From: Diplolepis rosae
Lineage: Eukaryota > Arthropoda > Insecta > Hymenoptera > Diplolepididae
DNA length: 64,000 nucleotides
Reading direction: 5' to 3'
NCBI GenBank assembly: GCA_030998225.1
Contig: JAPYXD010000484.1
Coordinates: 4,278,001 to 4,342,000, forward strand
Shown one piece after another: positions 10,242-22,978 of this stretch. Position 1 is the stretch's first letter; each line of letters starts with the position of its first letter. Position numbers and translations under genes: made by a program. The notes under the pieces are model-generated. The model ran no database searches, had not been told where the DNA came from, and saw only the letters and a program-made list of their open reading frames with translations.

Positions 10242-13200
10242 CTATTGTGAATTAACAATTTCATCATCGTTTTCCGCGATGCCAAGCCTCTTTCTGCAGT
10301 CAGGACAATACCATTTTCCTTTTGGTGGAACCATAATGCCCACACACTCAAAATGAAACCACTCGATTCGACAGTCACTTCCATCGCAAGCTATCATTTC
10401 TGAAACTTCGTCATAGGGACATTGGCAATAACAATATAAGTTGTCTACTCGCTCTGGATTTGGTGGAAGATGTTGAGGTAAATGAATCTGAGGTCCATCA
10501 TCAGCTTCAGATTGAGAATCACTGCTGCTTTCCACTGGCTCTTCAGATTCACTAGCACTTACTACCCGCTCTTCGACATTAATGGAACTTCGCTTGAGTG
10601 TCAAGGTCGTTCCACTGAAAGGTGGTGATGCTAGCCTCTGAATTTGTGGGTGAACTTGAGGTTTCGGGATCGGAGTAAAAACTGGTTCCACTTTCCTCCA
10701 CTTTGGTAATTGCTTCTCATTCTCCTCATCACTCGAATCACCATAAAAACGTTTAGGGATTCTCTTTCTTTTCGAAGATCTTTTGTTATCAGTCTCAGAG
10801 CCACTTCCTGCGATGTTAGAAGTCCAGTCCATTGCTTCCTGAGGCATAAAGTTTGGAGTGGAAGACCTGCTTGGTTGCACTGTGATCACAGATGGAGAAG
10901 AATGGACACCAGGTTTGTTTTGATAAAAGGATTTGGGAATGTTGAGCTTTATCGACTCTACCGTCTGGGGCTTCTGTTTGCCTTTGTCAGTTTTCTTCCG
11001 CTTCTTTGTCTTGACCTTTTTCTTCATCTGAACACTAGGTGAATCTGTAGGTTCTGAATCGAAGACTGTTCCGTTGTTTAGTGGTGCAGGTTCGACAGTG
11101 GCTGGAGCAACTGCAGCCAAAAACAAGAGCTGATTCCTCTTCTCTGTAAGAACTTTGTTAGCCAGTTGCTGTGGATGTTCGTCATAAAAATCTTCGTCAG
11201 TTTCCGATTCATCAGTTTCCAGGTCAGACTCCCTCATAACTGGCTGCGGAGGATCTATAGCTTCAATAACTTCCTCAACAGTTCCGTTTTCCTGGGTTGT
11301 TGTGTCCTTTACTTCTCCGGCTGCAGAATCTGATTTGTTCTTCCCTTTTTCCTTCTTCTTGTGCTGCTTTTTAGGAGAACTTTCAGAGGCAGAACTATCT
11401 GAATCAGAACTGCTGCTCGAGCTGGAGGAACTTCCAGAGGAGGAGCTGCAGCTGCAGTTGCTACCGCAAGAGCAACTGCTTGAATCAGAGTCACTGGATG
11501 AGTCGCTTGAAGACGAGCTCGTGTTTTTTTTTCGTTTTTTGGTTGCTTTTGCTTTCTTCTTACTCGCTTCTTGTTCATATCCAGTTTTAATCTCAGGGCT
11601 TTCAGGACTCTTGGAAACATCCGGACTTTTGTTTCTTGGACTTATCGCTTTTTCAATATCACGCTGTTCTTCATCCAAAAGTTCGTCTACGTTTTTTATT
11701 TCTTTCTTTTCGCTTTCTAGAGTCACTGTGCAGTAGTCGTGATCTGCTAAAACAACCGACCTCAGGAACTCGATGTCAGTATCTGTCCCTTTAGGAGGGA
11801 TAGGTGTTGATTCTTGAATTCCAAGGCTCGCTGCGTAGGACTTGAAGTTATCCCAAATACCGTCCATGATCTGCGCTTCCTCTTTTTTTTCCTCCTCGTT
11901 CAGCTCTACCTCGACTATATTATCTACCAGAGATCCAGACTCCACGAGATGAACTTCATCAGTTACCTTTGGCTTCTCTTTCTCTTTAGACGTCTCTTCT
12001 TCGATAATTTCTTCTGAATTATCTTTTTCTTTAGCTTCTTTCTCTTCGTCGGCAGGCTTTATTTCTTCATTTTCTTCTTTTACTTCAGACTTAGATGTTT
12101 CCTCATCGGAATCACTGTCGCTATCAGATGATAAATTTAGAGGGGGAAGATCGTAGACATCCACGACCTTCTTTGCCGGTTCTTTTACTTCTTTCATAAC
12201 CTCAAGATTTTCAGTTTCACTAGTTTTGGCTAAAGGTTCTTTTTCTTCAATTTTATTCTCATGTTTTTCATCGTCTTCGTTGATTTCCACATCAATTGGT
12301 GTATGATATTCAATCTCTGGTGGTTCCCTATGAGATTCTTCATGTTTTGCTAACAGCTTCTTTGAAATAAATCTTTCCGTACATTCGTTACAAGCATACG
12401 GAGTATCTCCAGAATGAAGTCTCTTATGGACCTTCAAAGCCACAGCTTTGGAGAAACTTAAACTACATTCTTCGCAAACAAAAGCAGTTGGAGGTATGCA
12501 AAAATGATAAACATGAGGCCACTTCTTCTGAAGACATTTTTTGCAAAGAACACTTTCAGTTCCATGTTTCCAAAACAAATGTTTTGTGATGTCTGGTTTG
12601 TTCCTATAAGCGATACCACATCGGTAACAAAGATGATGAAGCTTATGTTTCCAGACATGATTAGAGAGTCGCTGTTGGTTTCCAGTTGATTCTAGACAAA
12701 CATCACAAGCGTGGTGTTTTTTTCTGAGATGTACCATTAGTCTAAAAGCTGAAGGAAGATTATTGACTGGACAAAGACAACATCTGTATTTAACATTTAT
12801 ATTCGGAGAGTAAGTTCCAGGGCAAAGATGACAAAGTAACTCACTGTAACTATAAAATGTAGACTTGCACATGATGCAAATGATGATTGTTTTCTGGTGC
12901 ATTTTTCTATTATGAAGGTAGATGTCCTTGTGCATTGGAGAGTAAAACCTGCAGTGAAAACACTCGTAACTTCTTGGGTCAGGAATAAAGTAAGTCCCTT
13001 TTTCGGTATTGTAAGAATCCACGTTAAAGAACTGAGATTGCAAATCGTCAATAGATTTTTTCATTTTTGAAATAACCTGCTGACTCTGGAGAATCACAGC
13101 TGGATGTTGAGGTTGAAAACGGTGTTCACTAAGCATATGAAGCCCTAGTTGCTTTCCATTAACGGCTATTTGTCGTGCATGGTTGCAATAAACGCAAAAG

Positions 13201-16200
13201 CTACTCGCAGCTTCGATGCATTTTCGTAAAAGATCTTGAGCTTCCATGTTCTCAGGGATGTCATCTATATTTAAATCAAGCATTGGAATTTCCTCTCCTG
13301 CGAGAACAATTCCGTCATTCTCTTCTGGCTTTGGTTCGGCACACTCAATCGATTTTATTTCCTCTAGGTTTCCCTCCTTTTCTTCTTCTGTTATTTTTAT
13401 TTTTGATTCTTTTGCTCTGTCTGGTTCGTCTTGTTCTTCAACATCGCTATCCACAACTGCAAGTTTCTCACTATCGGAGTCACTATCGCATTCATTAATG
13501 TGGAAACTTCTAGGACTATCTTTCTCTCTGTCGGAATTTTTCTCTTCAGACGTCGAAGATTCCCGGTTATTGTTTTCTTCAGATTCTACATTGACGTTGT
13601 GACTACTTTCACTACTGTTTCCTATAACTCGTGGGGCAATTGAAAACTGAGAGTTTTTATTTGTGCAGATCTTTATAACGAGACTTCTATCGGTTTTCGT
13701 GACTGTGTTGAAGGATTGATAATCGCTGATTCGTTGAACAGGCTCAGGAGTTTTAGGTTTCTCTTCAACTCTAGATTGAGAATTAGTGACTTGGAGTTCT
13801 CGTTGAGGACTAAAGAGGGATCTATTTTCGGGACTACTAGTTGGACTGTTGGATACAGAGTCCAATTTTGTGTCGCTTGGAGCCTCCTCGCACTCTTTGT
13901 TTTTGACTTCACTGGTTTCTGAATGCTGATCTAGGGGACTAGAAGCGGATAATCTAACATCGTCTTCATTTTTCGGATTTGATGATTTAATTTCAACCTC
14001 TTTGTATTGGTCGTTTATGGCGTTTGTTGAGTCATTCAAGGGGATTTTTTGGGTAGGGGAATCTTTATCTTCTTCGGAGACTGAAGCTTTCTCGTTGACA
14101 CCAACTCGTGAGACTTCCATTATTGTTTCTGTCACACTGTCGTATTGTTGTGCAAATTTTTCGGGAGGAAGAACCTCAGGCTCTGGAGGCCTTTCTTCCG
14201 AAAGGCGTTTCTCTTTTTCTTCTTCTTCGTTGTAGTCTGATTCACCGGTGTACCTGAAAATTAAATTCAGAATTTTTAATAAAAAGCATTAGAACAATTG
14301 AAAACTATATGTGTGTAACTTATGTGACCAACTTGATCCGAGTTCTACATGTTTACGTCCAAAATAAATAGAGTTTTGTTTTCAAAGTTGGGGAAATTGT
14401 AGAGAAGATAAATACAAACGTAGATAGACTATTTTTGATTTAGAAAAAGTTCGAATTGGGCAACATTTATCTGGAACATTTAAAAATTATCGAAGTCAAA
14501 AGTAGTCTATTCACGTTCGTTTTTACATTTTCTACCACTTTCAAAATTTTATTTACTTTAGACATAAACATGTAGAAATCTAAAATCAATAATGTTTGCT
14601 AATTCCCTAAGTATTACATGCCCTTAAGAATATTTTGTAATAACTATATAAATATACTTTTAAGGCCGTGGGGTCAACCAGACCGTATTACGAGATCTGT
14701 AGGTGAATATATTCCTGTCAGACAATTTTTCCACATTAAAAATGCCTTTTTGAAATTTTAGAGAAATCTATTTTATATAAATTAAAACTGGAAAAATTAT
14801 CTAAATGTTTAGGAAGATATTTTGTAAAATAAAAAAGTTATCTTACATAAATTTTTAGACGAATGTAGCCACGTGGTCTGGTGGATCCATGGCCTTAAAG
14901 AATTTATTTTTTTCAAAAACCTTATGCAATGCAATGCATTGAGTATTTGTAATGCAAATTTATTATGTGCCATTATTCTATAAACAGCAAATAACAAATG
15001 TCATCCTAATAGAATATTCATGATTTGAAAAGAGCATGTATTATAAATCCTAAATTTCTCAATAATGGTCATCAGTGAATGAGTCCGACAAATATTTTTT
15101 CAATCACTTCTTCTCCAAAAATCTTTCTTTTCGTGACTGTAAAGTGTACCGAGAGTGGCACTTTTCTGAAAGAAATGGTCAGAAAAAATATTGCGCATGT
15201 GTAAATCGGTTACAGTATATTCTGAACACAGTAGGTACTTTTTCAGACATTTTTTTGAAATTCTAGTAACTTTTCCGCATATTTTGGCAGAGTTTACAGA
15301 CACTAAAAAGAGGACATTTTTTTGCTTTAAAAATTAGTATATAACAACTGTGCAAACAAGCAAACATTTGATGAAGAATTGAAAGTTGAGAAAAGTCGTT
15401 TTCAGCTCGTATCCGATGCAGCAATCATGTACAGCTGGTGCTGTTGCTTCCGGTTTTTTTTAGGGTACTATATTAGGTGGGAGTGAGCATCCGCCATTCT
15501 GGTTTCGGACAGTTCAGCGGGAAAATAAGATGAAAACAGTAGTAAAGTGTAATTTTGTGACTTTTCACAATATCTGATTTTTACTCAAAAATATCTTCTA
15601 CGCAAACTAATATTTGATCAGTAAAGAAAATCAATTTTGAATAATTATATTATACCGCAATAGTGATGCAAACTAAGCAAATATATTAATAATTTAAATT
15701 TTATTTATTTCGGTAACTTGTGATTTCAGCAAGTTAAAACCGATTTCTAAATACTTTTTATCTTGTATTAGAATATGAACATGAATAATTTTGTTTCCGT
15801 GTGACATTTATTGCAATTCAATAGTTCAGTGACTGAATAAATAATCATCTTATTTTCCCGCCAGACTGTCAGCTGACAGAATGCCGGATGCTCACTCGTT
15901 TGGCCAACTTTACAACCTGCATCAAAATTACGCTTTTTGCACTAATATCACAAAGTTTAGTGCAGAATAACATTCTGTCTCGTATTTTCACCTTATGTGC
16001 ACATTCAAAAAAATTTAGATGAAGATTCACAAGAAACTATCTTTTTTTTAAATTATAATATTTTTACAAATTTTAACAAGTACTTGAAAAATATTTTTAA
16101 AAAATTACAGTTATTCAGTCCTGTATATATATATATATATATATATAAATATATAAATAAAGGATGATTTATTTAACTTGAGACACAGAAATATCTCGAA

Positions 16201-19015
16201 AAATACGTATCTTACAAAAAAAGTTCCAAAACCAAAATTGTTCGAATGGAAAGAGGTTTTTTTTTAAAAAATGGAAGCCTCTATTTGCCCCTATTTTTCA
16301 TTAGAGATTATTATAATTTTTAAAAAATCCACAATTCGAAAAAAATGTGTTGAACAACATTTTTGTGAGTGGAATAATAATCTGTAGTTATTTCTAAAAA
16401 TAACTGATAGAATCTGATGGAGCTCAATGAACACTGTAAAAAAAATTTTGGCGTTTAATTGCACCTGACTGTAAAAACGCATTTTTCAGCCAAGTGAAAT
16501 TACAGTAATTTTACAACCCTCTGCCATTTTACACAATTATAGGATGAATTATTACCAGGGTCAGATGTACCAACGAGGGCGCCTTGGGAAAACTAGAATA
16601 ACCGCCCCTCCCCTCTATTACTTCAACAAATATTGTCAAGGCACCAGTTTTTAATAATAAAAACAGTGATGACGTTCTAATAAGATTCATAGTATAAGAG
16701 ATCTAGATTTTTTGGTTTTTAAGTATTTAAAATTTATATTTAAGAATTTTGAAGAAAAATGAACATAAACCCTCATTTTTGCCGCCCTCTTGAGTCTTAT
16801 TTTCCAGATATTGCTATGTCTGAGTTGAAAGGAAACACTCTGTATACATAGATATCAATTTAATTGAATAATAAACTCGAACCATATTAGTTTTCAATTT
16901 TATTCAAAGAAATTAATTTTTTTAGATCTAACTGTTAAAACTTTAAATATGTGCATATTTTTAAATTATAAGACAATTTGAATTGAAGACTAAATTCGAA
17001 CCCGTATCACTACAAACACAAATTCACTTCAATGTCCAAACAAAAGTATAATTCAAAATTTCAAGAATTTGAAACTGTTCAAACCCTCAAAATAAACGAT
17101 TATGAGAAACCAACAAAAAAGGAGGAAAGAAAGAAGAAGGCAACCTTCCGAAACCTCTTCCTTCATTTTCTTTCTTTCGTCCTCTTTTGTCTTTATTACC
17201 CACAACCAACTACATAAGAAATAACACGCCGACGATTTGGTACTCTTCCAGCACCCCCTTCAAAGCTAAAAAAATTAATTTGTAATTAAAACACTAATAT
17301 TAATAATAAATTAAATAATAAATAATAAAGACAAAAGAGGACGAAAAAAATAAAAAGAAGCAAGAGCTTTTTGAAGGTTGCCTTTTTCTTTCTTTCCTCC
17401 TTTTTTGTCGGTTTCTCATAATCGTTTACTTTAAGAAATTTTGTTTGGTCCAAATTTGGTCGTTATTTTAAATTTCGAGGGTTCGAACAGTTTCAAACTC
17501 TTAAAATTTTGAATTGAATTGAAGGCTAAAATTTTGTAAATATAAAATTAAAATCTGAAGATAAAAGATTCGAGTCAATCTAAATGAAAAAATCTTTCAT
17601 TATTGGAGATCACTAGAATTTGATAGTTTTTCCAAATTCCCGTTGTCTAGGAAAAAGTAAATAAATAAATACCTCGAAACTTCCATTATCGTTTCTGCAA
17701 CAGTATCCCTCACAGAATTGACATGGGCTACCGGTTCCATTGGCACGTAATTATTAAATTCTTTCCTAATTTCTCGATTCAGATTTTGTTTCTGTAACTT
17801 TGCGTTAAGCTTCTTAGGCTCGAAATCGGTCCCCTTGGGTTGAAAATGATTAACTAAATGTTCTCCCGCATTTGTTACCCTATTATTTAGTCTCATGAGC
17901 TTCTTCGAAGTGCCCTTGCCGGGTAATTTATTCTTATAAGTAAAAGTTTCTTCCGGACTTCCCGGTGTCACGTTTAATTCACTATCAGATCCTGGAGCTA
18001 AACCACAAGTGGCCATATGAGTTCCATCCGCTTGCCTACAAATCGAGCATATATTTGACGCGATTTGTACCTTTTGCGGCGAGGAACAGAAATGATTATA
18101 AAAATTGTCCGTCTCTGTGAAGACTTTTTCACAACTACAACAAATTAAATAACAGGATCCCTTGAACACGTTGTAGAATTCCTCTACCGACGTAAAGGAC
18201 ATCTCTGGGATACTGTGGTTCTTCATTAGGTGGTAAGAGAGTCTCTCTGCGTGGTCGAAAAGTCCGAGACAGAAAAGACACAAATGGCGCTTGTGTATGT
18301 CCCTCATATGTAGAAACAGGTTCCAGTTTTCGAAATATGTTTCACAAGCTGCACAGCGATACACTTTCCGTTGGATTTTAAATTTATTGGGAAGTTGAGA
18401 GGATGCCATCTCAGACGTACTTGCCACGCCTTGAACTGGAACCATTGTGGAGGAACAAGTGCAAGGTTGTTTCTTTGATAAGAAATTCCCAGATGAATGG
18501 CACTTGAGACAGGTTGGTTTTTGTAAATTCCAGTTCTGAGCAAGTTGGAAATTTGAGTTACGACCAAGTAGGCTATTCAAATTAGGAGCGGGTTGGAGAG
18601 CAGAATTCGGAGTAGGTTGATCCGAATTTGGTAAAGGCTGCAAACCTAAATACTGCGCATACTCCTTCACTCTTCCGCTCTTTTGTTCCTTCTTGTCCTT
18701 AGGATTTTTTGGGATTAAATGTTGATCCTGAAGGACAGATTTGTGTAATGTGTTTTGATTCTCCTGTGTCTGGGCGAGAATCCTCTTCTTAAAACCCTTG
18801 AATATAAACTTGGGATTTAAGTCTGACTTCTTATTGCTAGGATCTTGGGGGCAAATTGTATGGCACTGGTCTTCTCTCTCGTCAATTTCGTCCGAGTAGG
18901 CGTTAATATTGTTGAAGTGAGTTAACGTATCGTCGATCGTTGAGTTTCTGTATTGCAGATCGTCCAGGACTGACCAATTGTCCGTAACTTGACTCTCGCT
19001 ATCCTCATCTTCCAT
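10242..19015 (-). CDS. MEP-1: C2H2 zinc-finger and PHD-finger nuclear protein, MEP-1-like
   Basis: Coding exons (minus): 19015-17673 and 14253-10242, joined in frame across a 3.4-kb intron (donor TCGAG|GTATTT, acceptor TTTTCAG|GTACACC), about 1,784 residues. The first exon begins at an acceptor at 19038, and ATG 19015 (MEDEDSESQ) is the chosen start. Exon 1 has C2H2-like fingers (CAACETYF...H, CLFCLGLF...H). Exon 2 has a run of fingers including CFHCRFYSPMHKDIYLH, CDVCLESTG, CYRCGIAYRNK, CKKCLQKKW and CEECSLSF...HKRLH. It then has long acidic stretches, a Ser/Asp/Cys-rich tract, basic patches, and a C-terminal ING-like PHD finger (YCYCQCPYDE, MIACDG, EWFHFECVG, WYCPDC). MEP-1 is a Mi-2-associated, SUMO-linked corepressor in flies and worms. 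The name rests on the remembered finger array and could be wrong, but a chromatin or transcription factor is secure. Confidence 0.72.
14318..14636. repeat. Palindromic MITE-like repeat in the MEP-1 intron
   Basis: The arms pair around TACAAACGTAGATAGACTAT (14412) and the complement of AGTAGTCTATTCACGTTCG (14501), and also TTCTACATGTTTACGTC with GACATAAACATGTAGAA. The right end, CTAAGTATTACATGCCCTT, resembles the right end of the palindromic repeat near 57866, so the two are related. Confidence 0.6.
14660..14898. mobile_element. TTAA-ended MITE, family T
   Basis: The left end TTAAGGCCGTGGGGTCAACC and the right end, complement of TTAAGGCCATGGATCCACC, are imperfect inverted repeats of about 27 bases ending in TTAA. 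Related ends occur near 21043, 21258, 47300, 47412, 62759 and 63700. TTAA targeting would fit a piggyBac-type source, but this is inference. Confidence 0.7.
15484..15897. mobile_element. ~414-bp MITE with ~50-base TIRs
   Basis: The left end (15484-15534: TGAGCATCCGCCATTCTG, then CAGCGGGAAAATAAGATGA) is matched in inverse at 15845-15897 (TCATCTTATTTTCCCGCC, then AATGCCGGATGCTCA). The interior is AT-rich and non-coding. No clear target duplication was found. Confidence 0.8.
17030..17515. repeat. Inverted repeat with purine-rich arms in the MEP-1 intron
   Basis: Left-arm landmarks GAAACTGTTCAAACCCTC, CGATTATGAGAAACC, GGAGGAAAGAAAGAAGAAGG and TCGTCCTCTTTTGTCTTTAT reappear as inverse copies between about 17325 and 17515. 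The arms are roughly 170-190 bases and the loop about 120. It is probably a decayed MITE. The apparent 61-codon ORF inside is not credible. Confidence 0.75.
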
Positions 19016-19038
19016 AATACCGGACACGGCAGCTTCAC

Positions 19039-20470
19039 CTAAAATAAACAAAAATTAGTTCATAAAACGATCAATTAATTCAACAAATTATTACGATTAT
19101 TTAGTCGTTTTAAATTATTGTACTTAATTCTGGCTCTGCATAGATTTTTCAGGAATTTTTTGTTTAACTGTGAGTGAAAAACATTTTTTAATTTATCACA
19201 CTTATTTAGAAAATTGATCATTTATTTTCACCTTCATTTAAATAGTTAATTTCAAGCAATATGATTTTATTTATGAAAATATTTGAATTTAAACTTACTT
19301 ATTAAAAAATTTTCAACTTATTTCAACAACTTGTTTCAGTATACGCGAGACTATTGAGATGGTAATAAGAGTTTAAAGTAATTACCTAATTAAATGTTTA
19401 AAACCCATTAAAAATAAAAAAATCTAATTAATGAGTTTCATTTAAATGAAATCGAAATGCTGAGAAAAGACTTTTTATTCAAACTATATAAAGAATCTTT
19501 ATTATGTATATATAGAACCTATCGAAATCTATTCGTAAGAATAAAAAAAAGATCGTAATGTATGAATTTGACATAAAACAAAAAAATGTCCATTCACTTC
19601 AAGTTGAAGCAACTGATCAACATTCTAGAATCGCTTTGCTCTACAATAAAATTTTAAATCTCTCTATATATATATATATATAAAAGTAATATACAAAAAA
19701 TTTAAAAAACAAATTAAATAGAATTAAAAATATTGTAACATCTTGTCAAAGCTTTTCAGTTTTAGGGGTCGTGGACTTTTCAACCATTCATTTTAAGGCT
19801 TAGAATTTGTATTTGAAAGTATCTAAACATAAAAGCAATCAATGTTAAAAAAACCTAAAATATTTCATAATTACTGTAATCCTCACATGAAAAAATCCCA
19901 TGACTCCTAGAGTTACAAATTTCTCTTATAAATGACAATCTCCTTTTCCGAGAATCCCGCAATCCTCGGAGGCAGCGAAGTTACAAAAGTTAAACTTGAA
20001 ACACGAGTTCACATTCAATGAAAAATGACCACACTTTCTTTCTTTTTTTCTTTTTATGCAGGCAAATGATTCATCCAAAAGGTATAGGGTACTGCGCGAA
20101 AATAATTATGCTCAAAGCTTTCCTGAAATTAGAATCTCCAGGTATATTCTGAAATACATCTCAAATATCTCTTTTGTAACTAATTCTCAATCGACATAGA
20201 AATGACTATTTTACGGGCCAAAATAGACTCAAGAAGTCACCAGGAAAAGCAAATCTCATTTTTGCTAAGTCCGGATGACTCCGGAATATGTAAAGAGTAG
20301 AGTTGCATGCGAAAACGTGGAGACAGTACCTTTGAACGAAATCCTGAGCACGTACTTTTGTAACAAATTTCTGGAAACGAAACTTAACCGTGGGTGCTAG
20401 GAAAGTCCTTTTCTCATGAAATAGTTGCTCCAAACTGATTCGACGGTCTCGTCGCGATCCGCGCTGAAAA
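19039..20470. other. Upstream region and 5' intron of the MEP-1-like gene
   Basis: The first coding exon begins at a splice acceptor (19038), so at least one 5' exon lies further up. One candidate on the minus strand starts after a TTTTCAG at about 20468, within a GC-richer patch (20440-20470, CGTCGCGATCCGCGC). I could not fix its donor. The rest is AT-rich, with no other feature seen. Confidence 0.35.
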
Positions 20471-21042
20471 GGTTAGTAAAATGGCGTCATATGAAGAGTT
20501 GCGGCTTCGTCGCTGGCTTTATTTTTTCCCTAGTGGTGCCACTCTTTGTCATGGTATGCTTATGGTGTCGCAGAATAGGTTAAGCTGAAAATACACGCAA
20601 GGAAACTTCGAAACTGATGAGTTCGGATTTCGGATACTTTTCAGTAATAATTGAATTTAAAAGCGAATTCAGAGTAGAGCAGCAAACACGCCGTTTGATC
20701 TACGAATGTCGAGTAAATACTTAAAATATGACCCGACGGCATCTCTCTAAGTCGAGGTAGTGTACATGTAGTGTGTAACTCTGATTCCCAATACATATGA
20801 AGCCCAAGGAAAACCTTGAACTCTAGCTAGCGTGTTTAAAAGATAACATTTTCTTAGTCTTGAGGATTTTTATGATATATTTTCCATTTTCGGAACGCAA
20901 TTATTGAGTAGTAGATTCAATTATCAGATCACAAACAAAAAAGGGAAACAATTTTGAAAAAATGCTTTAAAATCAGCATGTGAAAATCACATTACGTTGC
21001 ATCATCTACAAAGACCCTAGCCAAGTTCATACCAGAAGGCCT

Positions 21043-21261
21043 TAAGACCATGAATCAACTGGACACGTAACATCGGTAATTGCAATGACAGTCTGTAAGC
21101 TTTTTAAAAATTAAATTCCCAAATGGGTTTTTAGCACTAGAAAGACGTGAACAGAAGAGTTTAATATTGAAAATTCATTAAAGTTATTGATTTTTGAAAA
21201 ACCTCATAAATAGTAATTACAAATGGCCAAGTTCATGTGATCTGTTTGATCCATGTCCTAA
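21043..21261. mobile_element. TTAA-type MITE, family T, second copy
   Basis: The left end (TTAAGACCATGAATCAACTG, then GGTAATTGCAATGACAG) matches the start of the copy at 62759, including the GGTAATTGCAAT block. The right end runs to about 21261 (GATCCATGTCCTAAAGG). It is more diverged than the other copies. Confidence 0.55.
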
Positions 21262-21468
21262 AGGCCATATCACGGACGTGACTTTATCCAATATTTTTCG
21301 TCCTTCTGATTTTTAAATTAATAACTCAAATGGATTTTCCATAGGAGGTAAACATACCCTGATCTTTCTTTTTCGTTTATCTTCTATGAAAAACCCATTT
21401 GGGTTATTAATTTAAGAAAGGGAAGGACGAGAAGTATTGGAGAAAGTCACGTGAACGACATGGCCTTA
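21258..21468. mobile_element. MITE with ~30-base TIRs, related to family T
   Basis: AAGGCCATATCACGGACGTG at the left is matched by the inverse of GTCACGTGAACGACATGGCC at the right. The arms continue inward (ATTAATAACTCAAATGGATT against ACCCATTTGGGTTATTAAT) so almost the whole copy can fold. It abuts the previous copy end to end. Confidence 0.65.
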
Positions 21469-21686
21469 GGGGCCTGAGCACCAAAAACAACTTAGTTGTG
21501 GCAATATTCCTTTCATACTCGCACACTGAATAAGCTTTACATTGCCTAGGAGCCAAAATGGCGAACACGCACTCCTGGCGAATATAGTACTCTAGTATTT
21601 GATATTCTCGTCTCTGTGTAAAAAGTGTAGCAAAGTAGTGTTATAATATTTTTGCACCACTCAGTGTTAAAATGACTCACCAGGCC

Positions 21687-22274
21687 CTCCAAGCTCCAAT
21701 GTATTTCACTGCGACAAAGTTCTGGCTACGTAGTTCAAATCGTGAAGTTCGATGGCGCCACCTCCGCCACTAACTTGTTCAGCCTTCCCGTCTCCCGTCG
21801 CCGATATATGTCAGTGCATTTGTGTATGCAGACGTTCCGTGGTTTACGGCGTAGTTTTGTGTTGATTGTAGTTTTTATATGAATTTTGAAGCAAGTGATT
21901 ATTCCAGCAGTATACAGAAGCTGCGTTTTTCAATTTTTCTTAAAGTAAGTGCATTTTACTTGAATTAATGTGCAATGAAAAACAAATTACAAATAGGATT
22001 GTAAAATGCACTTACTTCAAGAAAAATTGAAAAACGCAGCCTCTGTATACTGGAATAATCACTTGCTTCAAAATTCATATAAAAACTATAATCAACACAA
22101 AACTACGCCGTAAACCACGGAACGTCTGCATACACAAATCAACACAAATGCACTGACATATATTGGTGACGGGAAGGCTTAACAATGTTAGTGGCGGAGG
22201 TGGCGCCATCGAACTTCACGATTTGAACTACGTAGCCAGAACTTTGTCACAGTGAAATACATTGGAGCTTGGAG
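21687..22274. repeat. Large inverted repeat, 273-base arms, 41-base loop
   Basis: Arms 21687-21959 and 22001-22274 are near-identical inverse copies. Examples are CTCCAAGCTCCAATGTATTT at the outer left against AAATACATTGGAGCTTGGAG at the outer right, and GTAAGTGCATTTTAC against GTAAAATGCACTTAC at the inner ends. One arm has a short indel near 22137. The arms are less AT-rich than the surroundings. No ORF is credible. It is probably a foldback element, and a transcript would form a long hairpin. Confidence 0.9.
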
Positions 22275-22280
22275 ACTTTA

Positions 22281-22446
22281 ATGGTGCATTTATACCTATG
22301 TCTGCCTGACCGGTGCGGACACCAAATACATAAGGGTAAAGGAGACAGACAGTGTAAAATTGGACAAAAAGAAAACGTCTGTCTTTTTTGCTCTTATGTA
22401 TTCTCTGTCCGCACCGGTCAGGCAGACAGAGGTATAAATGCACCAT
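22281..22446. mobile_element. 166-bp MITE with 40-base TIRs
   Basis: ATGGTGCATTTATACCT, then GTCTGCCTGACCGGTGCGG, at 22281-22320 is inverted at 22407-22446. The inside also pairs partly (AATACATAAGGG against CTCTTATGTATT). It starts seven bases after the larger inverted repeat ends. Confidence 0.85.
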
Positions 22447-22855
22447 AAGTGGCAACGTCAGTCAGCAAACTCGGTGAGAGCGAAAGAGAGAGACGATGGG
22501 AGTTTTTTCTGTCTTTGTCTACGCGTACCGCGTTAGAGAGAGACAGCCTAGTCCTCCATAGCACTCTCTCGCCCGAGCAGACAGGTTTTTTTTTTTTTTT
22601 CTTGGTGAGGAGGAAAAATGGCGAAATCTTTCGTAGACGTTGTACAGGACTCTCCTAGGATACACTTGAATCCGTCCGAGACGCAGGACCGCAGAGCAGG
22701 CCCCGATGCGAGTTCTACTAGCCCTCCCCGTGGTATCGCTCTCGACGCCCATCGAGCTCTCTCGTCTTCATCACAAGTGTGACGAGTGACTCGATGAGCG
22801 TCAGAGCTGACAGGTTTCAGGCTGGCTTGTCGACTCTATCAGTAATATCTCTAGG
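22447..22855. other. GC-richer segment, unassigned
   Basis: A CpG-containing stretch with GAGA tracts (GAGCGAAAGAGAGAGACG) and poly-T. An open frame of 54 codons runs from ATG 22618 (MAKSFVDVVQDSP) to TGA 22780-22782 with no stop and mixed codon use. It could be a first exon or promoter-proximal sequence of an unseen gene, or part of a repeat. Not recognised. Confidence 0.25.
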
Positions 22856-22978
22856 GGAATTACACCTCTGCATGCAGGTTACCATGGCAACATATTAGTG
22901 GAAAAGAAACAAGAAAATTGTCGGTCGCTTTCTCTCTTGTATGTTACCATGGTAACCTGCATGCAGAGGTGTCATTCC
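22856..22978. mobile_element. ~120-bp palindromic MITE, family M, copy 1
   Basis: GGAATTACACCTCTGCATGC, then AGGTTACCATGG, at the left is inverted at the right (CCATGGTAACCTGCATGC, AGAGGTGTCATTCC). A short central part contains AGTGGAAAAGAAAC and TTTCTCTCTTGTATG. The same central sequence is in two further copies within 700 bases. Confidence 0.85.

Noticed and set aside
11302..11736. 144-codon plus-strand open frame rich in Leu, Glu and Phe
   Set aside because: Antisense of the Ser/Lys/Glu-rich part of the MEP-1-like exon; its composition simply mirrors that low-complexity sequence.
17032..17217. 61-codon frame with Lys-rich then Phe/Leu-rich sequence
   Set aside because: Produced by purine- then pyrimidine-rich arms of an inverted repeat; no coding signal.
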